Shown here one piece after another: positions 1 to 9,135 of a DNA stretch of 64,000 nt. The notes beneath the pieces were generated by a model. That model worked only from the letters and a program-made list of their open reading frames with translations. It had not been told where the DNA came from and searched no databases. The stretch comes from Yoonia sediminilitoris (GTDB lineage Bacteria > Pseudomonadota > Alphaproteobacteria > Rhodobacterales > Rhodobacteraceae), in the NCBI RefSeq assembly GCF_003058085.1, contig NZ_QBUD01000008.1, positions 62,001 through 126,000 of the forward strand. The letters run 5' to 3'. Within the stretch, counting starts at the first letter, position 1; each line of letters opens with the position of its first letter. Position numbers and translations under genes: made by a program.

Positions 1-1027
1 TGTGCTCGTCCGTCGGCTCGATGGTGGGGTGATCGTGGCCCTCGACGTCGGGGTTTTCCTCGTGCCACAGTTGGTGGGCAATCTGGCTGGCCTCTGCTTC
101 GACCAGTGACAGCGGCAGATCGAAAGAAACTTCCTTGTCCAGCGCGTCAAGTAATGCGCGTTTGGCGACCGCGCGGGACGCACCCGTATATTCAGCCTCA
201 AGACGCTCAGAGATTTGCGTTTTCAGCGCCTCAAGATCGTCCGCACCGAACTTTTTGGCCAACTCGTCATTCAGCGCGGGCTTTTTGGGGCCTTTGACTT
301 CCTTGATCTTGCAAGAAAACACAGCCTTTTTGCCAGCAAGGTTTTCAGCCTGATAATCCTCGGGGAAGGTCACTTCGACATCTTTTTCGTCGCCGGCTTT
401 GACCTTCAACAGACCATCCTCAAAGCCCGGAATGAAAGAGTTCGATCCCAGAACCAGCGGATAATCCTCGGCGGCACCACCTTCGAAAGGCTCACCGTCC
501 ACCTTGCCCACGAAATCCAGAATGACCTGATCATCCTTCTTGGCTTGGGTTTTCTTTGCCTCATAGGTCACGGCCTGCGGGCTCTCGGCAAGGTTATCAA
601 GCGCTTCCTTGACCGAATCCTCATCCGCTTTCACGACCATGCGCTCCAGCGTGATCTCGGAAAACGCGACCTCTGCAATGTCAGGCAGCTTTTCGTAGGA
701 CACATCGACAGCGACATCGTCGCCCTCTTTCCAGTCCTCGTTGGTCATCTTCATCTCGGGCTGGGCCGCCGGGCGGTCGCCGGTTTCTTCAAGATGTGAT
801 GTCAAGGCAGCGTCGATGGCTTCCTGCATCGATTCGCCCATCAGACGCTGGCCAAACTGCTTGCGCAGCAGTGCCATCGGAACCTTGCCCTTGCGAAAGC
901 CCTTCATTTCAACATCAGGCTGGGCCTCTTTCAGCTTTTCCTCGACTTTGGCGTCAAGCTCGGCTGCCGTGACCGTGATCGCGTAACCGCGCTTGAGGCC
1001 TTCGTTCAGGGTCTCAGTGACCTGCAT
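1..1027 (-). CDS. tig: Trigger factor, ribosome-associated chaperone (3' end outside window)
   Basis: The protein binds the ribosome exit tunnel and folds nascent chains, with peptidyl-prolyl isomerase activity. About 342 residues are visible; the C-terminus lies before base 1. The N-terminus reads [15 protein letters not shown] and is followed by the ribosome-docking signature GFRKGKVP, then an FKBP-type domain with GFEDGL, then the start of the helical C-terminal domain. Two ATG codons lie in tandem at 1030 and 1027; I chose 1027 because an AAGGA lies 6 bases upstream and the family begins MQVTETL. A tRNA-Leu gene on the same strand lies just upstream. Confidence 0.95.
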   Translation of the reverse strand, partial: MQVTETLNEGLKRGYAITVTAAELDAKVEEKLKEAQPDVEMKGFRKGKVPMALLRKQFGQRLMGESMQEAIDAALTSHLEETGDRPAAQPEMKMTNEDWKEGDDVAVDVSYEKLPDIAEVAFSEITLERMVVKADEDSVKEALDNLAESPQAVTYEAKKTQAKKDDQVILDFVGKVDGEPFEGGAAEDYPLVLGSNSFIPGFEDGLLKVKAGDEKDVEVTFPEDYQAENLAGKKAVFSCKIKEVKGPKKPALNDELAKKFGADDLEALKTQISERLEAEYTGASRAVAKRALLDALDKEVSFDLPLSLVEAEASQIAHQLWHEENPDVEGHDHPTIEPTDEH

Positions 1028-1052
1028 CATGTATCCTTCTTCGTTCATATTT

Positions 1053-1137
1053 TGGTGCGGGTGAAGGGACTTGAACCCCCACGCCTTGCGGCGCCAGAAC
1101 CTAAATCTGGTGCGTCTACCAATTCCGCCACACCCGC
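1053..1137 (-). tRNA. tRNA-Leu (anticodon UAG)
   Basis: Read on the minus strand, the acceptor GCGGGTG pairs with CACCCGC, followed by discriminator A and an encoded CCA. The anticodon stem CCAGA/TCTGG encloses the loop TTTAGGT, giving anticodon TAG. A long variable arm (GCGCCGCAAGGCGT) and the TTCAAGT T-loop mark a class II tRNA. Length 85 bases with CCA. Confidence 0.97.
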
Positions 1138-1303
1138 ATGATCATAGGGCCAAGCAGTCGCCTGACCCGTGTTTGCGCGCTGTCTAGCAAAGGACGCAAG
1201 CGGATGCGAGCAGAAAAATCATCATAAAATCAGCCGTTCCTTAACGCTTTGTCGCCATGTTTGTCAGGCCAACTCCGAACAACAGCGCCACCAAGGATAA
1301 CCG

Positions 1304-1771
1304 ATGCGTAAGACCGCTCAGAAAAACACCGATCCGTTCCATGTGATCCATGTGTCGGAAACAGGGATATGCCCCGGCACAGAGATCATGACACTTGATG
1401 GGGAATTGCCGGTCGAACATCTGATGGCCGGTGACAGGGTGATCACCCGCGCCGGTGTGGCGGTTCTTGCCGGGGTAACAACGCGCAGGGCCAAGGTGCG
1501 CCCGATCGTGATCAAGGGTGGCTCGTTCGGCCATACCCGGCCAGGGGTTGATATGACAGTCACACCAGCGACCCGCATTCATGTCCGTGATTGGCGCGCG
1601 CAGGCTCTTTTCGGATCAGACAGCGCCGACATCGCCGCGCAGCGCCTTGCAGATGGTGAGTTTGTATCCCAAGCGACCTGGCGACTGATGCAGGTCTTTG
1701 ACCTGCAATTTGAAAACGAAAGCATCATATATGCAAACGGTGTCGAAATCGTGCTGCCCGCTGCCGCCTAG
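1304..1771 (+). CDS. Small Hint-domain protein (Hedgehog/intein-type)
   Basis: A 155-residue protein made almost entirely of a Hint fold of the type common in Rhodobacterales. The region CPGTEIMTLDGELPVEHLMAGD (about residues 24-45) matches the start of such domains (CxxGTxIxTxxG...VExLxxGD), and the C-terminal part is also Hint-like. These proteins are often linked to RTX or secreted proteins, but no partner protein is adjacent here and no signal peptide is seen. The ATG follows an AAGGAT ribosome site. Self-processing activity is inferred from the family and cannot be confirmed. The gene converges on nnr. Confidence 0.8.
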   Translation: MRKTAQKNTDPFHVIHVSETGICPGTEIMTLDGELPVEHLMAGDRVITRAGVAVLAGVTTRRAKVRPIVIKGGSFGHTRPGVDMTVTPATRIHVRDWRAQALFGSDSADIAAQRLADGEFVSQATWRLMQVFDLQFENESIIYANGVEIVLPAAA

Positions 1772-3438
1772 GTCCCCTGTTTGCGCAGGACCTCCGGCAA
1801 AACATCGGGCAAATCCTCAGCAATGAGCCCCGGACCGAAACGCAATGCACATTCCGTATGCAGCCATGCACCCGTTTCAGCCGCCTCATGGGGACCGTAG
1901 CCGCGCGCAACCAATCCTGTGATGAAACCGGCCAGCACATCACCGGACCCTGCGGTCGCCAGCCAGGGGGCCGCGCGCGCATAGACTGATGCATTTACAC
2001 TGCATCTTCCCGACGGATCTGCGATGACGGTATCGGGTCCTTTGAACAATACAACGCACCCTGCCCTTGCGGCTGCCGCGCGCGTTGCCTCCACTTTGGA
2101 GAACGCCGGGCCAGAGTTGGCAGGTGCGGCAAGCCTTTCAGCAATGTCGGGAAACAAACGTGCAAACTCCCCCGCGTGCGGTGTCAGAATGCAATCCGGG
2201 AGCAAACCTGCGAAAAGCGCCTCCTCTCGCGCGAGAATTGTGAGCGCATCAGCGTCCAACACAAGCCCGCGCGGCGCTGCCCGCAACGTCTGCGCCAACA
2301 ACGCTGCTTCGCGGTCGCCCACACCCAGTCCGGGCCCGGCACAGAGCGCATTGACGCGGGAGTCGGCCAGAATTTCGGCAAGCGCTTCAGTATCCTTGAG
2401 CGGTTGCAACATAACAGCATTCAACTGCGCCGCATTTTCAATCAAGGCCGCAGGCGGGCATCCCACAGTCACAGCCCCCGCCCCAACCCGCAGCGCACCC
2501 CGCGCCGCCAGTCGCGCAGCACCACCTTTGCCAACACCTCCGGACAGAATGAAGGCATGACCGTGAGAGTATTTGTGTCCCTGCCTCTTGCCCAACCCAA
2601 TGCATTTCTCAACCAAACGGACCGTCGTGGCGCGCTTGCAGTCTCTTCTCAGTCCAATGTCCGCAATGACGATGCGACCGCAGTGGCGCGGTCCCTGATC
2701 CAGATAGTGACCCAGCTTCGCCCGGTGGAAGGTAACAGTCAGATCCGCCGCCGCCATTGCAGCCGAACCGCCGCGCTGGACCGCCGCGACATCACTCGGG
2801 TCATCCTGTAACGACCTTCCGCTGTCGGCACATAAACCACTTGGCATATCGACGGCAACGACCGGTGGTGCGTCCTGCTGCACCCGGTCTGCAAGGTGCA
2901 AGCCAGCGCCCGCATCCACGCAATCGCACAAATCGCGTAATATGCGACCCAAGCCGCGCAGCGGGCGCGACAGCCCCGTTCCAAATAATGCGTCCACTAC
3001 AAGCGAAGCGCCACAAACAGACGCCATCGCCGCATCCGTCAATGGCTCCGCGCGTCCCCAGCGTTCGTAATTCACACGCGCATCCGGTGGCAGCTTGTCC
3101 GCGTCGCCATAAAGAAACACATCCACGGCCCATCCGGCCTGCGCCAGCAGGCGCGCCACAACAAAGCCATCGCCACCGTTGTTGCCCGGGCCACATAAGA
3201 CAACGGCGCGGCGGGACAGCTTCTTATGGCCAGAAATATCCCGGGGGTGTGGGGGCTGGCCCCCATCCTGCGCAAGCTCCGGCCATTGCGCAAAAATCGC
3301 CTGAAAGACGCCCTGCCCTGCATGTTCCATGAGCTCCAGCCCGGTGACCTCGCCGCTGTCAATTGCGGCATGCTCAATGGCGCGCATTTGGGCAGCAGTC
3401 AGCAATTCGGTCATCCTTTTGGCATCCTTTGTTTTCAT
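1768..3438 (-). CDS. nnr: Bifunctional NAD(P)HX epimerase / ADP-dependent NAD(P)HX dehydratase
   Basis: Repairs hydrated NADH and NADPH: the N-terminal NnrE-like domain epimerises and the C-terminal NnrD-like kinase-fold domain dehydrates. The 556 residues show GPGNNGGDGF (about 83-92), FGTGLSRPLRG, then in the second domain LSGGVGKGG, TPHAGEFARLF and ATAGSGDVLAGFITGL. The ATG at 3438 has TAAGG upstream; MTELLTAAQ at 3414 is the alternative. Residues about 58-74 (GGQPPHPRDISGHKK region) are a proline-rich stretch absent from the family as I know it and coded by a GC-rich repeat-like segment (see repeat entry). The gene overlaps the Hint gene by 4 bases tail to tail. Confidence 0.93.
   Translation of the reverse strand: MKTKDAKRMTELLTAAQMRAIEHAAIDSGEVTGLELMEHAGQGVFQAIFAQWPELAQDGGQPPHPRDISGHKKLSRRAVVLCGPGNNGGDGFVVARLLAQAGWAVDVFLYGDADKLPPDARVNYERWGRAEPLTDAAMASVCGASLVVDALFGTGLSRPLRGLGRILRDLCDCVDAGAGLHLADRVQQDAPPVVAVDMPSGLCADSGRSLQDDPSDVAAVQRGGSAAMAAADLTVTFHRAKLGHYLDQGPRHCGRIVIADIGLRRDCKRATTVRLVEKCIGLGKRQGHKYSHGHAFILSGGVGKGGAARLAARGALRVGAGAVTVGCPPAALIENAAQLNAVMLQPLKDTEALAEILADSRVNALCAGPGLGVGDREAALLAQTLRAAPRGLVLDADALTILAREEALFAGLLPDCILTPHAGEFARLFPDIAERLAAPANSGPAFSKVEATRAAAARAGCVVLFKGPDTVIADPSGRCSVNASVYARAAPWLATAGSGDVLAGFITGLVARGYGPHEAAETGAWLHTECALRFGPGLIAEDLPDVLPEVLRKQGT
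3217..3267 (-). repeat. Repeat-like 51-base segment inside nnr
   Basis: The stretch contains GGGGGCTGGCCCCC on the plus strand next to CTTCTTATGGCCAGAAATAT. This resembles a GC-rich intergenic repeat that I recall as frequent in Rhodobacterales genomes. It keeps the nnr frame open (17 codons) and falls between the first helix and the GPGNNGGDG loop of the epimerase domain. No second copy was found in this window, so calling it a repeat rests on memory. Confidence 0.45.
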
Positions 3439-3924
<486 letters not shown>

Positions 3925-3957
3925 TCAACAAGATATCTAACAGAGGACCCCAAGCAC

Positions 3958-5364
3958 ATGGACAACAAAGCTGTTCTGAAACTCATCAAGGACGAAGAGG
4001 TCGATTACGTCGATATCCGCTTCACCGACCCACGCGGCAAGCTGCAACACGTCACCGTTGTTGCCGATCTCGTTGACGAAGATTTCCTTGAGGAAGGCTT
4101 CATGTTTGACGGCTCTTCCATTGCCGGCTGGAAATCCATTGACCAGTCCGACATGAAACTGATGCCACAGGCCGAAAGCGCCTATCTTGACCCGTTCTAT
4201 GCGGAAAAGACTGTATGTATCCATTGTAACATCGTCGAACCTGACACGATGGAAGCCTATGACCGCGACCCGCGCGGTACAGCCGTCAAGGCCGAGGAAT
4301 ACCTAAAATCATCCGGCATCGGCGACACTGCATATTTTGGTCCCGAAGCCGAATTCTTTGTCTTTGATGATGTGCGCTTTCAGGTGTCGATGAACAAAGT
4401 GTCATATCAAGTCGACGCAATCGACGGCGCTTGGAACACGGACACTGAATATGAAATGGGCAACATGGGCCACCGTCCGGGTGTCAAGGGCGGCTATTTC
4501 CCTGTGAACCCGATTGATGACGCGCAGGAAATGCGCTCTGAAATGTTGTCCACCATGAAGCGCATGGGCATGAAAGTCGATAAGCACCACCACGAAGTGG
4601 CGTCTTGCCAGCACGAACTTGGCCTGATTTTCGGCACATTGACCCATCAGGCCGATGAGCTTCAGAAATACAAGTATGTGATCCACAATGTCGCGCAAGC
4701 CTACGGCAAGTCGGCGACGTTCATGCCCAAGCCCATCGCAGGCGACAACGGCACCGGTATGCACGTGAACATGTCGATCTGGAAAGACGGCAAGCCGCTG
4801 TTTGCTGGCGACAAATATGCCGACCTCAGTGATGAAGCACTGTATTTCATCGGCGGCATTCTCAAGCACGCCAAGGCGCTGAATGCGATTACGAACCCAT
4901 CCACAAACAGCTACAAGCGCCTGATCCCCGGCTTCGAAGCGCCAGTACTGCGCGCCTATTCCGCACGCAACCGGTCCGGCTGTGTTCGTATTCCATGGGC
5001 CGAAAGCCCCAAGGCCAAGCGCGTCGAGGCCCGCTTCCCCGATCCGGCGGCAAACCCGTACCTGTGCTTTGCCGCACTGTTGATGGCTGGCCTTGACGGC
5101 ATCAAGAACAAGATCGATCCCGGTGCGTCTTCGGACAAGGATCTTTACGATCTGCCACCAGAGGAACTGGCCGCGATCCCGACAGTCTGTGGATCACTGC
5201 GGGAAGCTCTGGAAGCTCTGGAAGCAGATCATGAATTCCTGTTGGCCGGTGATGTTTTCACCAAAGACCAGTTGGAAGGTTATATGGAGCTGAAATGGGA
5301 GGAAGTGTACGCCTACGAGCACACACCACACCCCATGGAATACAAGCTCTACTATAGCTGCTGA
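3958..5364 (+). CDS. glnA: Glutamine synthetase type I
   Basis: Makes glutamine from glutamate, ammonia and ATP; cytosolic dodecamer. The 468 residues match bacterial GSI. Visible motifs are the beta-grasp segment with FDGSSIAGW, the active-site [25 protein letters not shown], and the adenylylation site Tyr397 within [11 protein letters not shown] (Tyr codon at 5146-5148). The Tyr site indicates control by GlnE adenylylation, consistent with the upstream PII gene. A strong terminator follows. Confidence 0.99.
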   Translation: MDNKAVLKLIKDEEVDYVDIRFTDPRGKLQHVTVVADLVDEDFLEEGFMFDGSSIAGWKSIDQSDMKLMPQAESAYLDPFYAEKTVCIHCNIVEPDTMEAYDRDPRGTAVKAEEYLKSSGIGDTAYFGPEAEFFVFDDVRFQVSMNKVSYQVDAIDGAWNTDTEYEMGNMGHRPGVKGGYFPVNPIDDAQEMRSEMLSTMKRMGMKVDKHHHEVASCQHELGLIFGTLTHQADELQKYKYVIHNVAQAYGKSATFMPKPIAGDNGTGMHVNMSIWKDGKPLFAGDKYADLSDEALYFIGGILKHAKALNAITNPSTNSYKRLIPGFEAPVLRAYSARNRSGCVRIPWAESPKAKRVEARFPDPAANPYLCFAALLMAGLDGIKNKIDPGASSDKDLYDLPPEELAAIPTVCGSLREALEALEADHEFLLAGDVFTKDQLEGYMELKWEEVYAYEHTPHPMEYKLYYSC

Positions 5365-5390
5365 TTGCGCTGTTTTACGAATACGACAAA

Positions 5391-5416
5391 GGGTGCCCAC
5401 CGGGCACCCTTTTTTG
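5391..5416 (+). terminator. Rho-independent terminator of glnBA
   Basis: Perfect 8-bp stem GGGTGCCC/GGGCACCC with a 3-base loop and a run of six or more T, 26 bases after the glnA stop codon. Confidence 0.95.
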
Positions 5417-6406
5417 TTATCCGACCGAAGATTGCCAGCTTGACGGGCCGCTTCTATCCTTTGCGCCGAAAATAGCAGGCTGCGGGGCCTTGGTACCTGA
5501 TTTTCTGCCTGTCGGACAAACCAACCATCTGTTTCGCATGCCAAAACATGTGAGAATTTCGGGGGACTGCAATATGTCGCTTCTTAACTTCGTGTGTGGC
5601 GCGACAACGCCGGGAAAGATAGGTGCGGGCAGGATTGGCTCGCGAAACCAATAGCTTGGATATTGTAGATAAACCTCGCTCCTGACGCTGCGGCAGAACT
5701 TCGCCAGTTCGATGTGGGCGAAGAACCGACTTACTTTGCCTGCCCTTCCCAATTTCCCGACAACTAATTTGACAGGCTCAACCTGTTCCAAGATGGTCAT
5801 GTATCTCAAGTTATTCATGACTCGACGGTGCGCGATAGCCCGACCGAGGCGGACATCAATCTGGAGTTGAAGCACCTTATTGGGGTGGAAAACCCGGAGG
5901 CTTGCACAGCAGGCCGGTTCCAACTTGATCCCTGCGATATCGTTCGGCGTAACGGCACTATTTCGGAAAATGCGCATTTCATCATGAGGCGGGGCAGCCC
6001 GGTTGAAAGCGGTATTGTAATGATGAGGCTTATGTGCGCGTTCCAGATCGCCCACGTTCCGGCGGAAAATAGTCCGAATGGGGACTTTGCCCGCTTTTGA
6101 CCTCGCAAGCGGATGTGGTGACAAGACGGCAGCTTTGGCCGGTTTCTGAGCAGAAGGGAACATTGGTGGTTTCAAACACGCTATATGGCGAGATAAAGCA
6201 ACGAAAGATGTTTATTTTTGTTGCACACCAAGGTCTTACTCAATCCTCTCGAAATCGTATCACTACAAACAAGACCATAGTTCGGCAGCTCATCAAAAAT
6301 ATGGTTCAGGTCCCAAACAAGCTATTAGTGAAATTGTTGTAGGGTACGAAAAAGTGTCTTACACCGACGTCCAGCGACGTTAGTTTGATGGGAAAGAGTG
6401 AAAGAA
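5417..6406. other. Gene-poor stretch of about 1 kb, no gene supported
   Basis: Base composition is visibly more AT-rich than the neighbours and all six frames are interrupted or give proteins of unnatural composition. The longest open frame, minus strand 5417-6175 (252 codons), has no recognisable domain or ribosome site. A plus-strand frame from about 5768 to 6100 gives a more protein-like sequence (QDGHVSQVIHDSTVRD early, PAENSPNGDFARF at the end) but begins after a stop with no good start codon; it could be the tail of a decayed gene. I see no terminal inverted repeats of an insertion sequence. Confidence 0.5.
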
Positions 6407-6727
6407 ATGAAGAAGAGTGCCCTCTACTGCGCCTTGATGGCAACAGTGTTTTTTGTGTCGGGGTGCGAGGTTTTGCCAAGCAACAGCACGAGCGTCACAG
6501 ACACTGGCATTGATGGCGGTCCGCTGAGGGATGGCGTGGCGTCTATCTGGGTGTCGCCCGACGGCTGCCAATATTGGGTAATCGACGATGGGATCGAAGG
6601 ATACATGGGCATTCGGATCAGCCCCGTGACCGGTCTGCCCATCTGCGAGCAGCCTGAAGACACACGCACATCAATGCTGAACAAGGATGGATCACAGATC
6701 GCAATGGAACCTGAGCCGCAGCGCTAG
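6407..6727 (+). CDS. Small putative lipoprotein
   Basis: A 106-residue protein starting MKKSALYCALMATVFFVSGC, a lipoprotein signal peptide with lipobox VSGC and acylated Cys20. The mature part has DGVASIWVSPDGCQYWVIDDG and ends with an acidic tail. The ATG at 6407 is preferred over an in-frame GTG at 6398 because it gives a normal signal peptide; the ribosome site is weak. Function is unknown. The neighbour converges from the other side, and a gene-end palindrome follows 25 bases after the stop. Confidence 0.75.
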   Translation: MKKSALYCALMATVFFVSGCEVLPSNSTSVTDTGIDGGPLRDGVASIWVSPDGCQYWVIDDGIEGYMGIRISPVTGLPICEQPEDTRTSMLNKDGSQIAMEPEPQR

Positions 6728-6752
6728 CGCCATCCATTGAACTGATTGACCT

Positions 6753-6776
6753 GGGATGGGTTAAAACCCATCTTAC
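6753..6776 (+). repeat. Gene-end palindrome, copy A
   Basis: Perfect dyad GATGGGTT/AACCCATC with 2-base spacer, followed by TTAC, 25 bases after the lipoprotein stop. Read in the sense of that gene it has the same polarity as copies at 6855, 16178 and 63944. It may act as a terminator, though without a T tract. Confidence 0.75.
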
Positions 6777-6854
6777 TCTGCATTCTCTGTCGCACCCGGC
6801 CCCATCGTGCGTCACATGATTTGGCGGCTGCGTTAGGTGTCGCAGTTGCAAACT

Positions 6855-6880
6855 GTAAGGTGGTTTTTAACCCATCCACC
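6855..6880 (-). repeat. Gene-end palindrome, copy B
   Basis: Imperfect dyad, minus-strand reading GGTGGATGGGTTAA then AAACCACCTTAC, then AGTTTGC. It begins one base after the TGA stop of the minus-strand endonuclease-like gene. With copy A it lies between two convergent genes. Confidence 0.7.
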
Positions 6881-6881
6881 C

Positions 6882-7739
6882 TCACGGAAAAATCCGAAGC
6901 CTGGCCAATACCCCTTGATGATCTGAGCCAAGCTCAGGTTGATAGGTCACCTGCCCTCCGCCCGGTGAATAGGCATGATCCAGCGGCAGTGGCACACCTT
7001 TGAGCCAGTAGGTCGGACGCAGGGGCCCTGCCAGTTGCGTGGCCGTTGCCGCCGTCAAGGCACCAACGCTGCTAGCCCAAGGGAACACGTTGAAATCGCC
7101 GCCAATCACCACTGGCCCCGTGAGGCCGTCAAGCACCGCCAAAGCCGATTGGAGCGCAGTTTCGTGCCCATAAGGGTAGGCCCATGCCAGATGTATCGAT
7201 ACGACCCAGATCGCCTGACCATCGCGTGCGATCTGCGCCGCAGCCACTGCCCTCCGCGAAGAGCATCGTGTTTTCCGGATCGGGTGTTTTGAAAGGACCG
7301 CAATTCCGCTCCACCCTGCGTTCCGACAAAGATGTTGGTGCGGATAGATATCGGCGAGCCCGGTCAGCCACATCCTGTTGCGGTGGGATACCTCTTGCAA
7401 TGTGATCACTTCAGCGCCGCTTGCGCGCATGTCCTGCGCCAACGCATCCAACTGGCTGTTGCGATACCAGACATTCTTTGAGTAAAGCGTCAAATCGCCA
7501 TTTGGCGCACCGGCAAAGAACAGTGGCACAGTCGTGACACCAGCCGCGACGGCAGCCATTGCGCAAACCAGCCGTTGCGACCGTGATGGGCTGGCAATCA
7601 CCAGCAGCACGCAACCCACCCCAAGCGGCAGTCGCAACAACGACAGGCTGTCGCCCAACGGGTGGAAACGGCCCAGAAATCCCGAAAACACCCCCACGCA
7701 CAAGACAAGCGCGATTATGAAGGAAAGCCATTTGATCAT
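6882..7739 (-). CDS. Membrane-anchored endonuclease/exonuclease/phosphatase family protein
   Basis: A 285-residue protein with two or three N-terminal hydrophobic segments (about residues 4-80) followed by an EEP catalytic domain. Motifs seen: YSKNVWYRN, the metal-binding Glu in ITLQEVS, VVSIHLAW, the catalytic GGDFNVFPW and the terminal GSDHQG. Such proteins hydrolyse phosphodiester bonds, but the substrate is unknown; the catalytic domain should face the periplasm if the topology is as usual. Start ATG 7739 has GAGAG upstream; an in-frame TTG lies 5 codons earlier. Confidence 0.88.
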   Translation of the reverse strand: MIKWLSFIIALVLCVGVFSGFLGRFHPLGDSLSLLRLPLGVGCVLLVIASPSRSQRLVCAMAAVAAGVTTVPLFFAGAPNGDLTLYSKNVWYRNSQLDALAQDMRASGAEVITLQEVSHRNRMWLTGLADIYPHQHLCRNAGWSGIAVLSKHPIRKTRCSSRRAVAAAQIARDGQAIWVVSIHLAWAYPYGHETALQSALAVLDGLTGPVVIGGDFNVFPWASSVGALTAATATQLAGPLRPTYWLKGVPLPLDHAYSPGGGQVTYQPELGSDHQGVLARLRIFP

Positions 7740-7840
7740 GGTAACATCTCTCAACTTGCCGCGACCGGATCGGCTGGTTCTTGTTTGCAGCGTCCTGACA
7801 GGTCATGACTGCGCCCAAAATCATGAAAGGTCGATGCCAG

Positions 7841-9046
7841 ATGCCCACCGAAAAACTCTCGTTTCCCGGTCACGATGGACAAACACTTGCCGCACGCCTT
7901 GATCGCCCCGACGGGCCGCAACTTGCCACGGCACTATTTGCGCATTGCTTTACCTGCTCCAAGGATATCACAGCGGCACGCCGTATCGCGGCGCGCCTTG
8001 CGTCAATGGGAATTGCGGTCTTGCGATTTGATTTCACGGGACTGGGCCATTCCGAAGGTGAGTTTGAGAATACAAACTTCACCTCCAATGTGCAGGACCT
8101 TCACGCCGCTTATGCAGAACTTGCGCAACGTAGCATGGCCCCTTCCCTTTTGGTTGGCCATTCATTGGGCGGCGCTGCGGTCATCAAGGCCGCCGCCGAC
8201 ATGCCGACCGTCAAGGCTGTCGTCACAATCGGCGCGCCATTTGATCCCGGCCATGTGACGCACAACTTCGCGGATGCCATCCAGGAAATAACCGACAAAG
8301 GTGTGGCTTCTGTAAATCTTGGCGGCCGGCCATTCCGCATCGGCAAAAACTTTATCGAAGACATCGCACAGGTCGCCCTGGCTGACAGTCTCACCGATCT
8401 CAACGCCGCACTTCTTGTCTTGCACGCCCCACGGGACGCAACAGTCGGTATCGAAAATGCCTCGCAAATCTTTCTGGCGGCCAAACACCCCAAAAGCTTT
8501 ATCACACTCGACGACGCAGACCATCTTGTCAGCAGGCCGTCCGACGCGGAATATGCCGCCGATGTTATCGCAGCATGGTCCAAACGCTACATGGACCTGC
8601 CCCAGCCCAAAGCGCATGACACCGCCCCCGAAGGCGTGCTGCGGGTCACCGAAGCGGACGCGAGCGGCTTTTTGCAGGACGTCCAGTCCGGGCAACATCA
8701 CATCCTGGCAGATGAACCCGTTAAATTCGGGGGCACGAATAAGGGGCTGACACCCTATGGTCTTGTGTCCGCAGGGCTTGGGGCCTGCACCGCGATGACC
8801 ATCCGCATGTATGCGCGTCGCAAGGGTTGGCCCCTCAGCGCGGTCAGCGTGGACATCACACATGCGAAAGAACATGCACAGGACGCCGCAGAACCGGGTG
8901 CCAAGGTGGATCATTTTGACAGGCTGATCCGGCTGAGCGGTGATTTGTCTGACGAACAACGCAGTAAACTGCTTGAAATTGCAGACAAATGCCCCGTGCA
9001 CCGCACGCTCGAACGTGCGTCAACGGTAACGACAAAGCTGGCATAA
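7841..9046 (+). CDS. Alpha/beta hydrolase fused to OsmC-family domain
   Basis: A 401-residue two-domain protein. The N-terminal part (about 1-255) is a serine hydrolase with the nucleophile elbow GHSLGG, an Asp region LHAPRDATV and His in DDADHLV. The C-terminal part (about 270-401) is an OsmC/Ohr-like domain with the two expected cysteines in GLGACTAMT and KCPVHRTLE. OsmC domains reduce organic hydroperoxides by thiol chemistry; the hydrolase may process a related ester. The ATG at 7841 starts MPTEKLSFPG and has AAAGG upstream; earlier in-frame starts add 12 residues and look unlikely. The fused form is known in proteobacteria. Confidence 0.9.
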   Translation: MPTEKLSFPGHDGQTLAARLDRPDGPQLATALFAHCFTCSKDITAARRIAARLASMGIAVLRFDFTGLGHSEGEFENTNFTSNVQDLHAAYAELAQRSMAPSLLVGHSLGGAAVIKAAADMPTVKAVVTIGAPFDPGHVTHNFADAIQEITDKGVASVNLGGRPFRIGKNFIEDIAQVALADSLTDLNAALLVLHAPRDATVGIENASQIFLAAKHPKSFITLDDADHLVSRPSDAEYAADVIAAWSKRYMDLPQPKAHDTAPEGVLRVTEADASGFLQDVQSGQHHILADEPVKFGGTNKGLTPYGLVSAGLGACTAMTIRMYARRKGWPLSAVSVDITHAKEHAQDAAEPGAKVDHFDRLIRLSGDLSDEQRSKLLEIADKCPVHRTLERASTVTTKLA

Positions 9047-9135
9047 GACATAGGGCCCCCAGCCTTGCGTTCGGAGCGATTTGAGGCGCAAGGTGGAAAC
9101 GAACGCGACACCTTGGACATGGAGTGGGGACAAAC

